Part shown: piece by piece, positions 9,542 through 18,290 of the stretch
Layout: each line of letters starts with the position of its first letter
Position numbering within the stretch: the first letter of the stretch is position 1
From: Paenibacillus sp. FSL K6-3182
GTDB taxonomy: Bacteria; Bacillota; Bacilli; Paenibacillales; Paenibacillaceae
DNA length: 64,000 nt
Direction of reading: 5' to 3'
Assembly: GCF_037976325.1 (NCBI RefSeq)
Contig: NZ_CP150265.1
Coordinates: 386,001 to 450,000, forward strand
Program-made: the position numbers and the translations under genes
The notes under the pieces: generated by a model
Database searches by the model: none
Seen by the model: only the letters and a program-made list of their open reading frames with translations
What the model was told of the DNA's origin: nothing

Positions 9542-10444
9542 ATGAACTCAGGGACAGTAAAATGGCAGAGAAATATATTTATCGCATCATTCATCATCCC
9601 AACTCTTTTATTTTTCGGCGTATTTACAATCTATCCGGTAGTGCAAAGCTTGTATTATTCATTTTTTGACTGGTCCGGCATGTCGGAGACAAAAACGTTT
9701 GTTGGTTTTGATAATTTCAAAGAGATGTTCCATGATCCCATTGTGTGGAGAGCGATCGGCAACGACTATTTTCTTGTTGCTGGCAAAGTAATCGGAATTA
9801 TGCTTCTCGCGACGTTTTTTGCAGTAGCACTCACTAGGTTTGGCTTTAAGCTGGCTGGATTTTTTCGGTCGATTTTCTTCATTCCGAATGTAATTTCCGT
9901 CGTTGTTATTGGCGTATTGTGGAATTTCATATATAATCCGCAAATTGGCTTCTTGAATGCATTTTTGTCATTATTCACGAGTGAAAAAGTATCGATAACG
10001 TGGCTAGGTTTTTCAGATCATACGATTTGGATGCTTCTGCCTCCGGCTATTTGGGCGGGTATCGGCTTTTATATGATTCTTCTCATTGCAGCTATTCAAA
10101 GCATTCCTGCTTCCTATTTTGAAGCGGCAAGTATTGAGGGCGCAGGGGAATGGAAACAGTTTTGGAGCATCACGCTTCCGCTCGTTTGGGAGCAGATGAA
10201 AGTGTCCATTCTTAACATCATGATGACTACGCTTAACGGTTCCTTCGTAATCGTATGGATTATGACAGAAGGCGGACCGGATAACAGTACACAGGTTATG
10301 GGCTCCTACTTGTATCAAATGGCATTCCGGCAATTCCACTTTGGGTATGGTGCTTCGATAGGGTTTATCATCCTGGTCCTGTCCTTAATTACGACAATCG
10401 TACTTCAACGGCTTATGCGTCATGATCCCGTTGAGATGAGCTAA
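9542..10444 (+). CDS. Sugar ABC transporter permease, MalF/UgpA-like
   Basis: The 300-residue CUT1 permease has six predicted TM helices and the EAA coupling loop EAASIEGAGEWKQFWSITLP at about residue 200. I start it at MNSGTVKWQ, nine bases after CGGAGGG; a nearer ATG overlaps the ribosome site. It forms a heterodimer with the next gene product and takes substrate from the lipoprotein encoded upstream. No ATPase gene is present in the operon, which is normal for Paenibacillus and Bacillus CUT1 systems that share an MsmX-type ATPase encoded elsewhere. Confidence 0.93.
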   Translation: MNSGTVKWQRNIFIASFIIPTLLFFGVFTIYPVVQSLYYSFFDWSGMSETKTFVGFDNFKEMFHDPIVWRAIGNDYFLVAGKVIGIMLLATFFAVALTRFGFKLAGFFRSIFFIPNVISVVVIGVLWNFIYNPQIGFLNAFLSLFTSEKVSITWLGFSDHTIWMLLPPAIWAGIGFYMILLIAAIQSIPASYFEAASIEGAGEWKQFWSITLPLVWEQMKVSILNIMMTTLNGSFVIVWIMTEGGPDNSTQVMGSYLYQMAFRQFHFGYGASIGFIILVLSLITTIVLQRLMRHDPVEMS

Positions 10445-10457
10445 GGGGGATAAAGAG

Positions 10458-11303
10458 ATGAATATACAGATTAAAAATCCGATCGCCAAGCTAATCATCT
10501 ATGCCATTTTGATCCTATGGGGCATATCGGTGTTGTACCCGCTCATTTGGACCTTGCTTGATTCTCTAAAAAATAATGAACAATTTTTCTTAAATGCACC
10601 GTGGGCTTTGCCGGAGATTCCGCTTATTTGGTCCAACTTCTCGTATGTGTGGAGCAAATACCACTTTGATACTTATTTCGTGAATTCCCTTGTCATTACG
10701 ACGGGATCGACGATATTGGCGCTGCTGCTATCCGCAACGACAGCGTATGTGCTGGCGAGATATAAATTTAGAGGAAGCAATGCGTTGTTTCTGCTTTATA
10801 TTTCCTCAATGATGGTACCGTTTGTACTAGCACTCATTCCGTTGTTTTTCTTAATGAATTCACTCGGCCTAATTAATACGAAGCTCGGATTGATATTTGT
10901 TTATACGTCCAGCTTGCTGGCCTTCGGCATCTTTGTGCTCGTCGGTTTTTTCAAGTCGCTGCCGAAGGAGCTCGAGGAAGCAGCGATCGTGGATGGCGCT
11001 TCTTATTACGGGACATTTTTCCGAGTTATGCTTCCGCTGGCGCAGCCAGGCTTGATCACGGTTGGCATCGTCAATATCTTGAACATCTGGAACGAATATA
11101 TCGTGGGTACGATACTTATTAATGATCCGACCCAGTATACGCTGCCGGTGGAAATTGGCGTTATGCAAGCCGAGATGCAGTATCGTACAGAGTGGGGTCC
11201 GTTGTTCGCAGCGCTGTTGATCACCATTATTCCCGTTCTAATTATTTATATTATTTTTCAAAGGCAAATCGCAAGCGGGATTACAGCTGGTGCGGTTAAA
11301 TAA
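10458..11303 (+). CDS. Sugar ABC transporter permease, MalG/UgpE-like
   Basis: The 281-residue second CUT1 permease has six TM helices, the family N-terminal signature LYPLIWTLLDSLKNNEQF, the EAA loop (EAAIVDGASYYGTFFRVMLP) and a C-terminal ITAGAVK. AAGGGGG lies at a normal distance before the ATG, and 13 bases separate it from the partner gene. It completes the transport channel. A hairpin follows shortly after its stop, closing the seven-gene operon. Confidence 0.93.
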   Translation: MNIQIKNPIAKLIIYAILILWGISVLYPLIWTLLDSLKNNEQFFLNAPWALPEIPLIWSNFSYVWSKYHFDTYFVNSLVITTGSTILALLLSATTAYVLARYKFRGSNALFLLYISSMMVPFVLALIPLFFLMNSLGLINTKLGLIFVYTSSLLAFGIFVLVGFFKSLPKELEEAAIVDGASYYGTFFRVMLPLAQPGLITVGIVNILNIWNEYIVGTILINDPTQYTLPVEIGVMQAEMQYRTEWGPLFAALLITIIPVLIIYIIFQRQIASGITAGAVK

Positions 11304-11334
11304 GCTAATATTTGAATAATCCAATAGCAGCTGG

Positions 11335-11371
11335 CAGCTCTTTTCTCTTCCGAGGAAGGAGCTGTTCGTTT
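11335..11371 (+). terminator. Probable terminator of the first sugar operon
   Basis: CAGCTCTTTTCTC and GAGGAAGGAGCTG pair over 13 positions (two G-U) around a TTCC loop. The following tract, TTCGTTTA, is only moderately U-rich, so termination may be partial. Confidence 0.55.
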
Positions 11372-11498
11372 AGGGAATACGTGCTCGAGTGCGGGCATTC
11401 CTATTTTTCAAACAAATATCATATGAGCATGCATTCATTTGTTTTTATTTATGATATGATGACTTTTGAGTTGAACCCTGTGCTTGGAGTTGATCATA

Positions 11499-12575
11499 TT
11501 GTACATTTATTTGTTTGAAACGCTGCTTTATTTGTCCTTTGCTTTGACCGGTGGTTATCTATTGATTCAATTCATTCCAGAGAAGTCCAAGCCACAATTA
11601 AAGAATATCACTGATTTATTTCAATATGCTTTATTGGCAATCCCGCTTTTTTCATTTATGTCGATTCTTCGATCAGCGCTCGTTTTACGCGATTTTGCGC
11701 AGGACATGCCCTTCATTCAAGTTTTATTAATTGTTGTAAAAGATTATTCGTACGGCAATGCTTGGGTTTGGAATCTCATTATATGTACCGTGATGTACAT
11801 GATCACACAGTTTAAAGGCTTGCAGGGTAAAATGACCAAATGGGTTCTAGCAACCTTATGGTGTGCCAGTATTCTAGCTCATGGCTGGGCCAGCCATCCG
11901 GCAGGCTTCTCGCCTTTCTGGGGCGTGCTTTCACAATCCGTTCATGTCGCTGCAGTTTCTCTTTGGCTCGGCACGCTTCTTATTGTTGCTTGGTTTACAA
12001 ATGGGGAATGGAACTGGAAGGCGTTTGTACGATGGTTTACGCCAATGTCGATCAGCAGCATCGTCCTAATTGTAGCGGCTGGTATAATGATGATGTTTCT
12101 CCTAGTCGATGGTTATGTCAACTCATGGGGAATCAATTATGGACAAGCGCTTCTACTTAAGCATCTTGTTTTCTTGCCGCTTGTTCTTCTAGGCTTTATG
12201 AATGGGTTTCTATCAAAGATTACAGATAATGGTCGACATAAAAGTAGATTGCAATGGTGGCTTCGAGCGGAAACGTTTATTGCACTTGTCATTCTCATCA
12301 CAACCGCCTACATGGGTGTACAGGAGCCGCCTCATGAAGGGGAGTTCGAGCAGCCTTCTCCATCTCCGTTATTTACTTTTTTGCATGGCGATTTGCAAGA
12401 CTTGTCACTGCAGTGGAACTGGAGTTTGGTATATATCAGTATGATTGTTATTGGAATTGCAGCACTGGCCTTATTATTTCCCAGCTATAAAAAAGAGAAA
12501 CGCAGCATGTTTGCTGCCTTTGCCTGCATAGCTGTCTTATTCCCGTTTTTTGGCATACTCTTATCTGTTCAATAG
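11499..12575 (+). CDS. CopD-like copper-resistance family membrane protein
   Basis: The TTG start at MYIYLFETLLY is supported by TTGGAG nine bases upstream. The 358-residue protein is almost entirely hydrophobic, with about nine TM helices. The segment HGWASHPAG...SQSVHVAAVSLWLGTLL is characteristic of CopD/YcnJ-type proteins, where conserved His and Trp residues line the metal path. No CopC domain is visible. Copper import or tolerance is the family role; the exact role here is inferred. It is flanked by its own terminator and appears monocistronic. Confidence 0.82.
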   Translation: MYIYLFETLLYLSFALTGGYLLIQFIPEKSKPQLKNITDLFQYALLAIPLFSFMSILRSALVLRDFAQDMPFIQVLLIVVKDYSYGNAWVWNLIICTVMYMITQFKGLQGKMTKWVLATLWCASILAHGWASHPAGFSPFWGVLSQSVHVAAVSLWLGTLLIVAWFTNGEWNWKAFVRWFTPMSISSIVLIVAAGIMMMFLLVDGYVNSWGINYGQALLLKHLVFLPLVLLGFMNGFLSKITDNGRHKSRLQWWLRAETFIALVILITTAYMGVQEPPHEGEFEQPSPSPLFTFLHGDLQDLSLQWNWSLVYISMIVIGIAALALLFPSYKKEKRSMFAAFACIAVLFPFFGILLSVQ

Positions 12576-12588
12576 TGCAGATAGAAGG

Positions 12589-12628
12589 AAACTCGTTTTT
12601 GCTTTTTAAGCAGGACGAGTTTTTTTTG
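12589..12628 (+). terminator. Terminator after the CopD-like gene
   Basis: AAACTCGT pairs with ACGAGTTT, enclosing a smaller GCTT/AAGC hairpin, and is followed by a run of T. Confidence 0.8.
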
Positions 12629-12730
12629 TAAGACAGTAGGATTGTATTAGATAAGGAGAGGAGAGTATTGGAACATTTTTTTATTCTCAACTATAATACA
12701 GGAAACTAACGAGAGAATAGGGGTTGCCTT

Positions 12731-13828
12731 ATGACAATTGAAGCGTTTTGGAAGGGAAATAACGACCAGCCGATATGTGCATTTACGTTTGATGACGGGC
12801 CTTCACATCTATCACTTGAACTTTGGCTTTCTGTTCTAGAGGAAGAAGAAGCGATTGGCACCTTCTTTTTTACGGGCGAGTGGATAGATAGATATCCAGA
12901 TAAAGCTAGAGAAATACTTTCACGCGGTCATGTGCTTGCTCCGCATACGTACCATCATCGCCGAATGGCAGAGGTGCCTAAGGCTGTATTTTTGGAGCAG
13001 CTTAAGCTGACCGAGCTGGCTTATCAGGATGCGACAGGCCTTGCTTGCCCAACTTTTATGCGTTTTCCTTATTGTTCTTTCCGTGAGGAAAACTTGGATT
13101 GGCTCGATGAATGGGGCGGCTACCGGGACATTGAAGGCGTCGATTCAGGAGATTGGAGGGGCGTTTCTTCGGAAGATATAATTGCAAAGGTCGAACCCGT
13201 TCTAGATAAAGGGACGATTGTCGTCATGCATAGCAATGATATTGCGACAGGCACTCCGGAGGCTTTAAGAGCACTTATCCAAACCGCTAAGCAAAGAGGA
13301 TTACGATGCGTTGGTATTCCCGAAATGCTGGAGTCAGCAGGGTTAGAAGTAGGCTACAAGCCTTGGAAAATAACGGTTGAGGTTCCGTCTGAGCTGGATT
13401 ATCCTTCGGAGGGCTGGGCTCCCTTGGCAAATAAAGAGGAGCTGTCTGCGCTAGCTGCTCAGACCATAGCATGGAACGTTTCACAATACACGCTTCAATT
13501 CAATTCTGAGCTGGAATGGCTTGAGCATTTGGAGAATCCAATTCATGAATTCGGCGTTATAGAGAATCGTGAGCTGTTCCACATATGGCAGTTTGAAGGC
13601 TCCTATTGGGGTTTCGTACGCGCTGGTGTCGTAGAAGATACGCTTGTACTACTCGACTTTGCGGCTAAGGAAGCGCAAGCGGATACGCTCGTGTATTTGC
13701 TTCGATGGGCTGCTAAGCATGCAATGGAATTAGGGTTAACCCGCATTGAAGCAAGACGGGATATTCGCAATATGCATGAGATGTGCAGGCAGCTCGACTG
13801 GCAATCGGAGATTAAGGAAGAGCTGTAG
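12731..13828 (+). CDS. NodB-type polysaccharide deacetylase with unusual C-terminal extension
   Basis: Residues 1 to about 205 form a NodB homology domain with intact motifs: TFDDGPS (catalytic and metal Asp), HTYHH (metal His pair), RFPY, and VVMHS near its end. There is no signal peptide or TM, so the enzyme looks cytoplasmic, unlike the secreted peptidoglycan deacetylases. Residues 220-365 are not part of NodB; they are acidic and end in LRWAAKHAMELGLTRIEARRDI, which recalls the fold of GNAT-like acyltransferases, but I cannot confirm this. The substrate could be a soluble N-acetylated sugar. The MFS gene starts 18 bases after its stop. Confidence 0.8.
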   Translation: MTIEAFWKGNNDQPICAFTFDDGPSHLSLELWLSVLEEEEAIGTFFFTGEWIDRYPDKAREILSRGHVLAPHTYHHRRMAEVPKAVFLEQLKLTELAYQDATGLACPTFMRFPYCSFREENLDWLDEWGGYRDIEGVDSGDWRGVSSEDIIAKVEPVLDKGTIVVMHSNDIATGTPEALRALIQTAKQRGLRCVGIPEMLESAGLEVGYKPWKITVEVPSELDYPSEGWAPLANKEELSALAAQTIAWNVSQYTLQFNSELEWLEHLENPIHEFGVIENRELFHIWQFEGSYWGFVRAGVVEDTLVLLDFAAKEAQADTLVYLLRWAAKHAMELGLTRIEARRDIRNMHEMCRQLDWQSEIKEEL

Positions 13829-13846
13829 AGAGAAGGTACGTACCCG

Positions 13847-14998
13847 GTGAAGTCATTAGCAACCTATTATTTTTTATGGTATCTAGCCATTTCTGTCGTT
13901 ATGCCTTACACCAGTCTATATTTCAGTGATCGCGGCTTTAGCCATACAACGGTTGGTCTCATCCTGTCTTTATGGGCTCTGGTCAGCGTCATTGCCCAGC
14001 CCGTGATGGGCATGATTAATGACCGAATCAACAATCCGCGCAAAATTATCATGATCTGCGTCATCATTGCTCCGATCCTCGGGCTTGGATTTCAGCTTAT
14101 GGAGGGACTTCCGGGGATTCTTTTCTTGTCTATTTTCTTTGCATGGTTTCAATCCTCTGGCGGACCGATAGGCGACGCGATGTCAGTAGAAATTGCCAGC
14201 AAAAAAGGTTTTTCCTTTGGCAGCGTCAGGTTATGGGGAGCTTTAAGTTATGCGATAGGTACCTTTGCTACAGGCATTTTATACGAAAAATACGGCTACA
14301 ACGATATCTTTATTTATTATCTTATTGTGAGTATAACCGTCTGCTTGGCGCTCATGCTGCTTCCAGCAACGAAGGTTACTCGTAGAAATGTGACGTTATT
14401 CGGCCAAATGGGCGAGGTTGTTCGCAATAAGCCGTTTATGATCTTTGTCGCTACAAGCATGCTGATGATGATGTCTGCATCGATTAATATGAATTTTTTG
14501 CCATTATACTTTAAGGAAATGGGTTTTGATAAGAGCTGGATCGGCAGTGCATTTGCGATAGCCGCTATTATTGAGGTGCCGATGTTCTGGGTGGCGACGA
14601 AGCTAAGCAAGCGAATAGGCAGATACCAGCTGCTGTGCGTCGCGGCTTTGATCTATGGCATCCAATATTTCGCGATGTTTTTCTTCGACAACGTTTCATT
14701 GACGCTGGCGGTTCAACTGTTAAATGGGATCGCGTTCGCTTTTGTCGCGGGCACAGCTGTTGAAATCGTACAAAGCTATGCGACTGAGGGCACGAAAGCA
14801 ACTCTGCAAACGGTATATGCGGCTGTAACCTGGGGACTTGGCGGCATTGTCGGTAATGCGATGGGCGGCGCGGTGGTCGATTACTTTGGAGCGCCATTTC
14901 TTTATTTGATTCTGTTTTGTTTATGTCTGACGGCTTCAGTGCTGTTCTTCGCAAACAAGCATCATGAGCGCGGAAGCCAAACGAACTCTATTGTTTAA
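13847..14998 (+). CDS. MFS transporter (MFS_1-like / LacY-proton-symporter type)
   Basis: The 383-residue protein has 12 predicted TM helices. It begins at a GTG after GAGAAGG, 18 bases downstream of the deacetylase stop, so the two are probably cotranscribed. The N-terminus YYFLWYLAISVVMPYTSLYF and the GFSFGSVRLWGALSYAIG segment are typical of the MFS_1_like (phenylpropionate permease-like, nucleoside/H+ symporter-like) group. The substrate is unknown. Pairing with a cytoplasmic NodB protein suggests uptake of an acetylated compound, but that is inference. Confidence 0.85.
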   Translation: MKSLATYYFLWYLAISVVMPYTSLYFSDRGFSHTTVGLILSLWALVSVIAQPVMGMINDRINNPRKIIMICVIIAPILGLGFQLMEGLPGILFLSIFFAWFQSSGGPIGDAMSVEIASKKGFSFGSVRLWGALSYAIGTFATGILYEKYGYNDIFIYYLIVSITVCLALMLLPATKVTRRNVTLFGQMGEVVRNKPFMIFVATSMLMMMSASINMNFLPLYFKEMGFDKSWIGSAFAIAAIIEVPMFWVATKLSKRIGRYQLLCVAALIYGIQYFAMFFFDNVSLTLAVQLLNGIAFAFVAGTAVEIVQSYATEGTKATLQTVYAAVTWGLGGIVGNAMGGAVVDYFGAPFLYLILFCLCLTASVLFFANKHHERGSQTNSIV

Positions 14999-15010
14999 TG
15001 GTTGCTCGCT

Positions 15011-15358
15011 GAAATACATCTAGAAAATAGTCTTATTATCATCGGATGAGCTCATTTTGCTGAAATAGAACTAGAAAGTAGTCTTATTTTTGCCGAGAAG
15101 CGACCGGATGGCGCAGTATGCGTGGTTCAGGTGAAAATAGCACTAGAAACTAGTCTTATTATCATCGGATGAGCTCATTTTGCTGAAATAGACCTAGAAA
15201 GTAGTCTTATTTTTGCTGAGAAGCGACCGGATGGCGCAGTATCGTGTTTTAAGTGAAAATAAAACTAGAAAATAGTCTTATTATCTTCAAATGAGCTCAT
15301 TTTGCTGAAATAGATCTAGAAAGTAGTCTTATTTTTGCTGAGAGGCTGCCGAATGGCA
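15011..15358. repeat. Three tandem copies of a 122-bp intergenic repeat
   Basis: Three units with a period of 122-123 bp follow the MFS gene. Each contains two copies of a smaller element, GAAATAnnnCTAGAAAnTAGTCTTATT, at about 51 bp spacing (CTAGAAA at 15020, 15071, 15143, 15194, 15265 and 15316). Between them are conserved blocks GGATGAGCTCATTTTGCTG and AGCGACCGGATGGC. The small element is an imperfect dyad (AATAGAACTA / TAGTCTTATT). No reading frame is conserved. Function is unknown; it may be a dispersed family of small palindromic repeats amplified in tandem. Confidence 0.9.
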
Positions 15359-15377
15359 CTTTAAACTTACATTTACT

Positions 15378-15431
15378 AAAAAAGGGGCAGTCCCTCATGG
15401 TCTGAAATGACCGGAGGGACTGCCCTTTTCC
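15378..15431 (-). terminator. Bidirectional terminator, mainly for udk
   Basis: AAAGGGGCAGTCCCT pairs with AGGGACTGCCCTTT. Read on the minus strand it is followed by a long T run, so it ends the udk transcript; on the plus strand four T follow. Confidence 0.85.
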
Positions 15432-15447
15432 TATGTTTAGAGCGCAA

Positions 15448-16083
15448 TTAACCGAGAATCGGCGGCTCGTGATCTGTCATATATTTTTCAGTCAGTATGG
15501 ACAGCAACTGAATGCCGACCTCATTGTGTCCGCCTTCGGGAATGATTAGATCGGCATATTTTTTGGATGGCTCGATAAAAGCCTCGTGCATCGGCTTGAC
15601 CGTCTTCAAGTACTGGTCATGAACGGACTGGATCGTCCGGCCGCGCTCCTCAATATCCCGAAGCACACGACGGAGAATACGTACATCGGGATCCGTATCG
15701 ACGAATACTTTGATGTCGAGCAGCTTCCGAATGCTCTCTTCCGCGAGCACATGAAGTCCTTCCAATATTACGATATTGTTCGGCTTAAGCTCTACCGTTT
15801 CTGTTGTGGATGGAGCATAAGCGGCAAAGTCATAGACTGGCGCGTAAACGGTTTTCCCTTCTTTTAGAAGCAGCAGATCTTGAGCGAGCAGCTCGATATC
15901 AAAAGAGAGAGGGTGATCATAATTGATCAATTCACGTTCAGCCATGCTGAGATGCGAATAGGTTTTATAGTAGTTATCCTGAGATATGAAAGTTACTTTT
16001 TCTGATCCAAGACGTTCAATGACAGAGCGTGCAACCGTAGTTTTTCCCGAGCCGGTGCCGCCAGCGATACCAATAATAAGCAT
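15448..16083 (-). CDS. udk: Uridine/cytidine kinase
   Basis: The 211-residue cytoplasmic enzyme phosphorylates uridine and cytidine in pyrimidine salvage. It has the P-loop GGTGSGKTT at residues 8-16, the family segments SQDNYYK and NYDHPLSFD, and EGLHVL, at the expected length. Residues DIKVFVDTDPDVRILRRVLRDI match the lid region of Udk. The ATG is taken because the protein must begin just before the P-loop; AGGGAGG is upstream at a rather long spacing of 13 bases. It is monocistronic with a strong terminator. Confidence 0.95.
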   Translation of the reverse strand: MLIIGIAGGTGSGKTTVARSVIERLGSEKVTFISQDNYYKTYSHLSMAERELINYDHPLSFDIELLAQDLLLLKEGKTVYAPVYDFAAYAPSTTETVELKPNNIVILEGLHVLAEESIRKLLDIKVFVDTDPDVRILRRVLRDIEERGRTIQSVHDQYLKTVKPMHEAFIEPSKKYADLIIPEGGHNEVGIQLLSILTEKYMTDHEPPILG

Positions 16084-16228
16084 GGTGATTCAGTAAACCT
16101 CCCTAATAAAATTGCCATAGCAATTTCAGTATTGTAGCACAGAATACGGGAGCATGCTATTTCTTACTCATGGTTTAAAATGTTAAAATGAAAAGGACAG
16201 GCTACATCATTTAGAAGGAGTGTTGATC

Positions 16229-17149
16229 TTGAAGTATAGAAGACTCGGAAGCACAGAACTAAATGTGTCGGTAATCGGCATCGGAACCTGGCAGTTTGGA
16301 GGAGAATGGGGCCAGGAGTATTCGCAGAACGAAGTCGATTTGATTCTCGATAAAGGGCGTGAGCTTGGCATCAATCTGATTGATACCGCAGAATGTTACG
16401 GTGATCACCTCTCAGAGTCACTCATTGGAGATTATATCAGCCGCCGCAACCGCGAGGATTGGATCATAGCAACAAAGTTTGGCCATCATTTCCACGAGCG
16501 CTTCACGCGTACCGACGTATTTGACGCCGAAGGTGTTGTAGCTCAGCTTGATGCTTCACTGAAGGCGCTACAGACGGACTATATTGACCTGTACCAGTTC
16601 CACTCAGGACCAGACCAAGCATTTGATAATGATGTGCTGTGGACCACTCTGGATAAGCAAATTGCAGCCGGTAAAATCCGTTTTCTTGGGACGTCTATCG
16701 GCAGCAATGACAATCTGCATCAGACAGAAGCATCCACAAAGGTGAATTCTCGCGTCATTCAGGTCGTATATAATCGACTCGACCGTCAGCCGGAGGAAAG
16801 AGTATTTCCAGCATGCGAGCAGCAGGATTTGGGCGTGCTTGCACGTGTTCCACTGGCGAGTGGCTATTTGAGCGGCAAATATAAGCCGGGGGCCGTGTTC
16901 GGTGATACCGATGTACGCCACAGGCATGATAAAGAGAACACGCGGCTTAAGCTGCTGGAAGTAGAACACATTCAGCGTGAAGAGGTGCCGCAAGGTGTCG
17001 ATATGGCGAGCTGGGCGCTTGCTTGGTGCTTGAAGCACCCAGCCGTAACGGCTGTCATTCCGGGCTGCAAGGACCCGGCTCAGGTTGAAGCGAACGCAAA
17101 GGCGGCAATGCTTGCAGTCGAGCCTCACCCGCAGGATCGCAGCAATTAG
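16229..17149 (+). CDS. Aldo/keto reductase
   Basis: The 306-residue protein is a TIM-barrel NAD(P)H-dependent oxidoreductase of the AKR family. The TTG start lies eight bases after AAGGAG. The N-terminus YRRLGSTELNVSVIGIGTWQFGG is the classic first strand. Catalytic residues appear in DTAECYG (Asp and Tyr), IATKFG (Lys) and LYQFHSG (His). The cofactor-binding end is seen in WALAWCLKHPAVTAVIPG. The substrate cannot be inferred; this subgroup often reduces small aldehydes. It stands alone between udk (divergent) and the permease pair. Confidence 0.92.
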   Translation: MKYRRLGSTELNVSVIGIGTWQFGGEWGQEYSQNEVDLILDKGRELGINLIDTAECYGDHLSESLIGDYISRRNREDWIIATKFGHHFHERFTRTDVFDAEGVVAQLDASLKALQTDYIDLYQFHSGPDQAFDNDVLWTTLDKQIAAGKIRFLGTSIGSNDNLHQTEASTKVNSRVIQVVYNRLDRQPEERVFPACEQQDLGVLARVPLASGYLSGKYKPGAVFGDTDVRHRHDKENTRLKLLEVEHIQREEVPQGVDMASWALAWCLKHPAVTAVIPGCKDPAQVEANAKAAMLAVEPHPQDRSN

Positions 17150-17339
17150 TCTGTCAATATCTACGAGCAGGTGCTGTCTCATAAAGGATCGCAGTGATAA
17201 AAGAGTATAGAATAGCTAAGTCGGCTGGTGAGTGATCATCAGTCTTTTTTATGTCAATTCAATAACTGATTTCGGCAGGCTTGACATACAGGTTGCGAGT
17301 GGTTTACAACCATATACAGAGGCAAGAGGAAATTACTAT

Positions 17340-18290
17340 ATGCATTTGGAAAATGAAGTAAGCGCAGGAGGAGCAAGCTTGACGACCTTATATCAATTAA
17401 ATACGATTTTTATTAGCATGGTGATGGAAGCTATTCCGTTTGTCTTAGTCGGTGTTCTTATATCCGGATTGATTCAAACTTTTGTGAAGGAAGGATGGCT
17501 CACACGCATCATGCCGCGCAACCGTTATCTGGCTACCGTATTTGGTTGCGGAATCGGTATCTTTTTTCCTTCCTGTGAATGCGGGATTGTCCCCATTACG
17601 CGAAGATTAATAAACAAGGGCATGCCGCTGCATGCCGGAATTGCATTTATGCTTACTGGACCAATTATTAATCCCATTGTTTTATTCTCCACCTATATCG
17701 CTTTTGGTAATGACTGGGAGATGGTTGGCGTTCGGGCTGGGCTTGCTATCGCGGTAGCGTTCTCTGTATCGATTATCCTGTCGTTTATGTTCAAGCAGCT
17801 TCCGTTCCGCATTCAAGACGAACAAGCTGCCGCGGCCATGGAGCCTGGCTTGGAAATACCTGCTGCTTCCCGCGTTTCATCCGGTAAGAAACTTTATGAG
17901 GTAGTCGTGCACGCGATTGAAGAGTTTTTCTCCGTCGGCAAATATTTAGTGCTTGGTGCATTTATCGCTGCATGCATGCAGACATTTGTACCGACCTCTT
18001 ATTTACTTCATTTAGGCAGCAATCCGGTCACTTCTTCATTAGTGATGATTGCTCTAGCTTTCCTTATTTCACTTTGTTCGGAGGCGGATGCCTTCATCGC
18101 AGCTTCCTTCAGAAGTACATTTACGGTAGGCTCACTATCGGCTTTTCTTGTTTTTGGACCGATGATCGATATTAAAAACACGCTCATGCTTCTCGGAACA
18201 TACCGCAGTAAATTTGTCGTTGTTTTAATTGTACTTGTAACGTTGTTTACGCTGGTAGGATCGTTGCTTGTAGGGAGGTTTTTCGGGTGA
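17340..18290 (+). CDS. UPF0718 (YraQ/YcgR-like) permease
   Basis: The chosen ATG (MHLENEVSAGG) follows AAGAGGA at nine bases; an in-frame start 36 codons upstream lacks a ribosome site. The 316-residue protein has eight or so TM helices with the hallmark FFPSCECGIVPI and MLTGPIINPI motifs, and a second GPMIDIKN near the end. It pairs with the next gene, as ycgR pairs with ycgQ in Bacillus, a pair reported to be zinc-responsive in some species. A metal or metal-chelate transport role is inferred. I see no clear Zur box upstream. Confidence 0.85.
   Translation: MHLENEVSAGGASLTTLYQLNTIFISMVMEAIPFVLVGVLISGLIQTFVKEGWLTRIMPRNRYLATVFGCGIGIFFPSCECGIVPITRRLINKGMPLHAGIAFMLTGPIINPIVLFSTYIAFGNDWEMVGVRAGLAIAVAFSVSIILSFMFKQLPFRIQDEQAAAAMEPGLEIPAASRVSSGKKLYEVVVHAIEEFFSVGKYLVLGAFIAACMQTFVPTSYLLHLGSNPVTSSLVMIALAFLISLCSEADAFIAASFRSTFTVGSLSAFLVFGPMIDIKNTLMLLGTYRSKFVVVLIVLVTLFTLVGSLLVGRFFG

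Noticed and set aside
11312..11518. Short plus-strand frame after the first sugar operon
   Set aside because: It runs through a hairpin and into the CopD gene, has no ribosome site, and does not look like a protein.
13287..13484. Various antisense frames inside the deacetylase, permease, SBP and thrS genes
   Set aside because: All lie opposite clear genes, have no ribosome sites, and give low-complexity or atypical proteins.
17150..17339. Search for a Zur box before the UPF0718/TIGR03943 pair
   Set aside because: No match to the Bacillus TCGTAATnATTACGA form. GGTTG...CAACC arms at 17291-17311 are too short to claim.
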